Shown here: in pieces, positions 8,129-10,088 of the stretch
How positions within the stretch are numbered: position 1 is the stretch's first letter
How the letters are laid out: each line of letters begins with the position of its first letter
Assembly: GCA_005882055.1 (NCBI GenBank)
Contig: VBGQ01000006.1
Location: 1 to 10,088 of the forward strand
Source of the DNA: Chloroflexota bacterium
GTDB taxonomy: Bacteria > Chloroflexota > Limnocylindria > QHBO01
Length of the DNA: 10,088 nt
Direction of reading: 5' to 3'
Notes under the pieces: generated by a model
The model's input: only the letters and a program-made list of their open reading frames with translations
Told to the model about the DNA's origin: nothing
Databases searched by the model: none
Made by a program: the position numbers and the translations under genes

Positions 8129-8451
8129 CACGCGCCGATGCCCAGCCCCCAGCCTGGCTCCCCCTCCCTGAGCGTGCTGCGCGAGGCCGTGGCGAGCTCA
8201 TTTGACCGATACCTCGCGGAGCTCGAGGAGCTCGTCAACATCGACTGCGGGTCGTACACCCCGGAGGGCGTGAATGCCGTAGCGACGCACGTCGAAGCTG
8301 AGCTGGCACGCCTTGGAGCCGACGTCAGACGGATCCCCCACCACCCCGCCGAAGGCGAACCACCGCTGGGCGACCTCGTGGTTGGACGCTTGGCCGGCAA
8401 CGGCCTGCGGCTCCTGCTTATCGGGCACATGGACACGGTCTTCGGTCCCGG

Positions 8452-8491
8452 GACTGCGGCCGCGCGCCCGTTCCGCGGAGACGGCGATCGA
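8452..8491 (+). repeat. Inverted repeat arm 1 (40 bp), native copy inside the M20 gene
   Basis: Perfect reverse complement of 9107-9146; identity ends abruptly at both edges. In the M20 frame it encodes TAAARPFRGDGDR, in its normal place between GHMDTVFGPG and the SDMKGG motif, so this copy appears to be the source. Confidence 0.95.
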
Positions 8492-9106
8492 GCCACCGGC
8501 CCTGGCACCAGTGACATGAAGGGCGGCCTGTTGGCAGGGCTGCACGCGATCGCCGCGCTGCAGTCGGTTGGTGTAACGCCTTGGATCACTTTCGTGGCAA
8601 ACCCCGACGAGGAGATCGGCTCGCCGTTCTCCGGCCATCACATTCGGGCGCTGGCCGCCGAGCACGACGCGGCGCTCGTCCTCGAGTGCGCGCGCGCCAA
8701 CGGCGACATCGTGAGCGCCCGAAAGGGCGTCGCCGACCTGGCGATCACCTATCACGGTCGCGCGGCCCACGCGGGCGTGGAGCCCGAGAAGGGGCGCAAC
8801 GCCATCCTCGCCGCCGCTCGAGCCGTCGAGTCGCTGCACGCGCTGAACGGGCAGTGGGAGGGCGTGACGGTGAACGCGGGCGTCATCGCCGGCGGGACGC
8901 GACCCAACGTCATCGCGGCCGAGTGCCGCCTCGAGGTCGACCTCCGGTCCCCGTCCGCGCAGGCGTTCGACGACGCGCGCAAGGCCGTCGACGCGATCGT
9001 CGCGAGGCCAAGCGTGCCCGGCGTGATCGCGGACCTGAAGGAAGCAGCCATGCATCGGCCGATGGAGGCTTCCGCTGCCGGAACGCGGCTTGCCCAGCTC
9101 GCGGAA

Positions 9107-9146
9107 TCGATCGCCGTCTCCGCGGAACGGGCGCGCGGCCGCAGTC
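9107..9146 (-). repeat. Inverted repeat arm 2 (40 bp), inserted copy at the M20 break
   Basis: Exact reverse complement of 8452-8491, 615 bp downstream of it. It sits precisely where the M20 protein loses homology and changes frame, replacing the conserved segment before the C-terminal helix. Confidence 0.95.
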
Positions 9147-9226
9147 GACGAGTGGCTCGACCTCTCGAGCGTCGTGCCCCGGACGACACTCCTCGCGGCC
9201 CTCATCTCTCGGATCGCGGGGGCCCT

Positions 9227-9700
9227 CTAGGCGCGTTGTCGGAGGCGCAGCACCGGGATGTCGCGATCGGTCTTGGATCGGTATTTGACGTACTCGGGCG
9301 CGTCAGCGCCGATCCGCTTCCACGCCTCCTCCAGGTCGGGGCCGTGCAGCGTCTCCGCCACGACGGCCACGCGGCGGCCGTCCCCGAACTCCACGCTGGC
9401 ATCGGGATTCTTGGCGAGGTTGTGCAGCCACCCAGGATTCCGTGCAGTGCCCGCCAGCGAGGCGATGATCAACCACGATGCGGCGCTCTCCTCGAGGAAA
9501 CCAAGCATCGCGTAGCGAGTCTCGCCGGTGCGCGCACCAGTGGTCTCCAGGATCAGCGATTGGACGCCTCCACCGGTCTTCCCGCCGCGCTTGCGCCGGA
9601 ACTGGCTCCGCTGCAGCCGCGAGAAGAAGCTGGCCAGCCAGGTAGGCAGCTTGGGAAACATCACGCCCCGGGTTCCGCGGGGCGGCACGCGGATCGACAT
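9227..9700 (-). CDS. F420-dependent nitroreductase/quinone reductase family protein (Ddn-like)
   Basis: Small split-barrel protein of 157 residues in the deazaflavin-dependent nitroreductase family (DUF385; Mycobacterium Ddn is the known member). Family signatures are LILETTGARTGETRYAMLGF (49-68), the NPGWLHNLAKNPDASVEFG block (88-106) and the C-terminal YVKYRSKTDRDIPVLRL (137-153). Members use reduced cofactor F420 to reduce quinones or nitro compounds, often near the membrane. The N-terminus is basic and amphipathic, as is common in the family. Its substrate cannot be told, and some relatives bind other cofactors. The ATG at 9700 is 6 bases after a TAGAGT box. Its TAG stop (9229-9227) overlaps the M20 stop in CTAG. 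It implies that the host makes F420. Confidence 0.9.
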   Translation of the reverse strand: MSIRVPPRGTRGVMFPKLPTWLASFFSRLQRSQFRRKRGGKTGGGVQSLILETTGARTGETRYAMLGFLEESAASWLIIASLAGTARNPGWLHNLAKNPDASVEFGDGRRVAVVAETLHGPDLEEAWKRIGADAPEYVKYRSKTDRDIPVLRLRQRA

Positions 9701-9706
9701 GGTCGG

Positions 9707-9712
9707 ACTCTA
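9707..9712 (-). promoter_or_regulatory. Predicted -10 box of the Ddn-like gene (leaderless)
   Basis: TAGAGT on the minus strand ends 6 bases before the ATG at 9700, which places the transcription start on the A of the start codon. No Shine-Dalgarno sequence is present. Confidence 0.5.
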
Positions 9713-9733
9713 CGACCAACGCGCTCGTCCGGC

Positions 9734-9739
9734 TAGAAT
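9734..9739 (+). promoter_or_regulatory. Predicted -10 box of the thioesterase gene (leaderless)
   Basis: TAGAAT ends 9 bases before the GTG at 9749. Its first three bases are also an in-frame TAG stop, so translation cannot start further upstream. There is no Shine-Dalgarno sequence or clear -35. Confidence 0.5.
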
Positions 9740-9748
9740 CGAAGGTCC

Positions 9749-10088
9749 GTGACCGACGAGTTCCGCCACCACACCCACGTGGAGGTGCGCTTTCGCGATC
9801 TGGACACCTTCGGCCACGTGAACAACGCCGTCACCACGAGCTACGTCGAGCATGGACGGATCAGGTACCTGCGCGACGTGCTCGGTTTTTCGCCGGTCGG
9901 GGAGATGCCCATGATCCTGGCCATGATCCAGGTCGACTACACCGCGCCGATCTTCTTTGGAGAGACCGTCGACGTCGCCTCGCGCGTGGACTGGATCGGC
10001 ACAACCAGCCTCGCCATGTCGCATCGGCTCACCGCCGGCGACGACGAGCACGAAGTCGCGCGCGCCACATCGGTCCTGGTCGCGTACG
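9749..10088 (+). CDS. Hotdog-fold acyl-CoA thioesterase (4HBT/FadM-like), C-terminus cut by window edge
   Basis: The visible 113 residues belong to the 4-hydroxybenzoyl-CoA thioesterase group, which hydrolyses acyl-CoA to free acid and CoA. The active-site loop VRFRDLDTFGHVNN (13-26) carries the expected catalytic aspartate at residue 19 and the HVNN motif. It is followed by the long hotdog helix (SYVEHGRIRYLRDVLG), then strands such as MILAMIQVDYTAPIFFGETV and DEHEVARATSVLVAY. Members are usually 130-150 residues, so only a few tens are missing. GTG is the only usable start because an in-frame TAG lies at 9734. Substrate specificity cannot be read from this portion. It is divergent from the Ddn-like gene across 48 bp. 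Confidence 0.9.
   Translation, partial: MTDEFRHHTHVEVRFRDLDTFGHVNNAVTTSYVEHGRIRYLRDVLGFSPVGEMPMILAMIQVDYTAPIFFGETVDVASRVDWIGTTSLAMSHRLTAGDDEHEVARATSVLVAY

Larger units (their letters stand above)
8138..9230 (+). pseudogene. M20 family metallopeptidase (CPG2-like), disrupted near the 3' end
   Basis: Zinc-dependent exopeptidase of the glutamate-carboxypeptidase type. The first 323 residues look fully normal: GHMDT (metal ligand His97), SDMKGG (bridging Asp126), NPDEEIG (catalytic Glu158, ligand Glu159), LECAR (ligand Glu183) and the lid-domain histidine in AAHAG. At 9107 the normal sequence stops and a 40-bp inverted copy of 8452-8491 begins. After it the expected C-terminus, VDEWLDLSSVVPRTTLLAAL and onward, continues in a different frame from 9144 to TAG 9228-9230. 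About 35-45 residues are missing, including the usual last metal ligand (the His of a GGxxHSPxEW-type motif). As written, the original frame runs on to 9736 antisense to the next gene, which is spurious. Neither half shows other damage, so the lesion is recent or an assembly error. The substrate is unknown. Confidence 0.85.

Noticed and set aside
8111..8131. GTG at 8131 as the Mur ligase start
   Set aside because: It lies upstream of the predicted transcription start; the ATG at 8113 is 7 bases after the -10 box and still precedes all conserved sequence.
8492..9106. Invertible DNA segment bounded by the 40-bp arms
   Set aside because: The enclosed 615 bp is already in the correct orientation within a normal M20 sequence, the second arm replaces coding sequence, and no recombinase is present.
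8198..9205. 335-codon open frame antisense to the M20 gene
   Set aside because: Shadow frame with no family motifs; the peptides it shares with the plus strand come only from the inverted repeat.
9147..9736. Continuation of the M20 open frame to 9736 as a 532-residue protein
   Set aside because: After 9107 the protein no longer resembles M20 and reads antisense through the well-supported Ddn-like gene; the true M20 C-terminus is in another frame and ends at 9230.

Overview
The window is GC-rich and packed with genes. It carries a cyanophycin locus (cyanophycinase plus cyanophycin synthetase), an F420-type (Ddn-like) reductase, and several apparently leaderless genes. Together these suggest a high-GC, probably soil or freshwater bacterium, perhaps Chloroflexota (Limnocylindria/Ellin6529-like) or an actinobacterium. 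This placement is an inference; no rRNA or other marker gene is present.

Layout, left to right. (1) Positions 2613 to 1, minus strand: a two-gene operon of a J-domain/helical-repeat protein followed, with a 4-bp overlap, by a membrane sensor histidine kinase that runs off the left edge. (2) Positions 2669-6480, plus strand: a two-gene operon of cyanophycinase (cphB) and a full three-domain cyanophycin synthetase (cphA), again with a 4-bp overlap. (3) Positions 8113-6488, minus strand, converging on cphA with a 7-bp gap: a CphA-related Mur ligase that has no ATP-grasp domain. (4) Positions 8138-9230, plus strand: an M20 metallopeptidase gene whose 3' part is broken. A perfect 40-bp inverted copy of its own upstream sequence sits where the conserved final metal-ligand region should be, and the genuine C-terminus continues in another frame. 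(5) Positions 9700-9227, minus strand: a deazaflavin (F420)-dependent nitroreductase-family protein. Its stop codon overlaps the M20 stop in a shared CTAG. (6) Positions 9749 to the right edge, plus strand: a hotdog-fold acyl-CoA thioesterase, incomplete.

How the genes fit together: CphA makes multi-L-arginyl-poly-L-aspartate and CphB cuts it to beta-Asp-Arg dipeptides. The lone Mur ligase retains CphA-type Mur chemistry and a shortened CphA-like N-terminus. It is an undescribed-looking partner that could modify cyanophycin or a related peptide. The M20 peptidase, divergent from it by 24 bp, could act on a product, but that is only a positional argument.

Two structural signals stand out. First, all six operon-leading genes have a TAnnnT -10 box ending 6-9 nt before the start codon, which predicts leaderless mRNAs. 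The two downstream operon genes instead have Shine-Dalgarno sequences. At the 24-bp divergent gap, one palindromic AGTATACT can serve as the -10 box for both strands. Second, the 40-bp inverted repeat coincides exactly with the M20 lesion. It is either a fresh template-switch mutation or an assembly artefact. No RNA genes, CRISPR arrays or mobile elements were seen, and no gene-free stretch exceeds about 55 bases.
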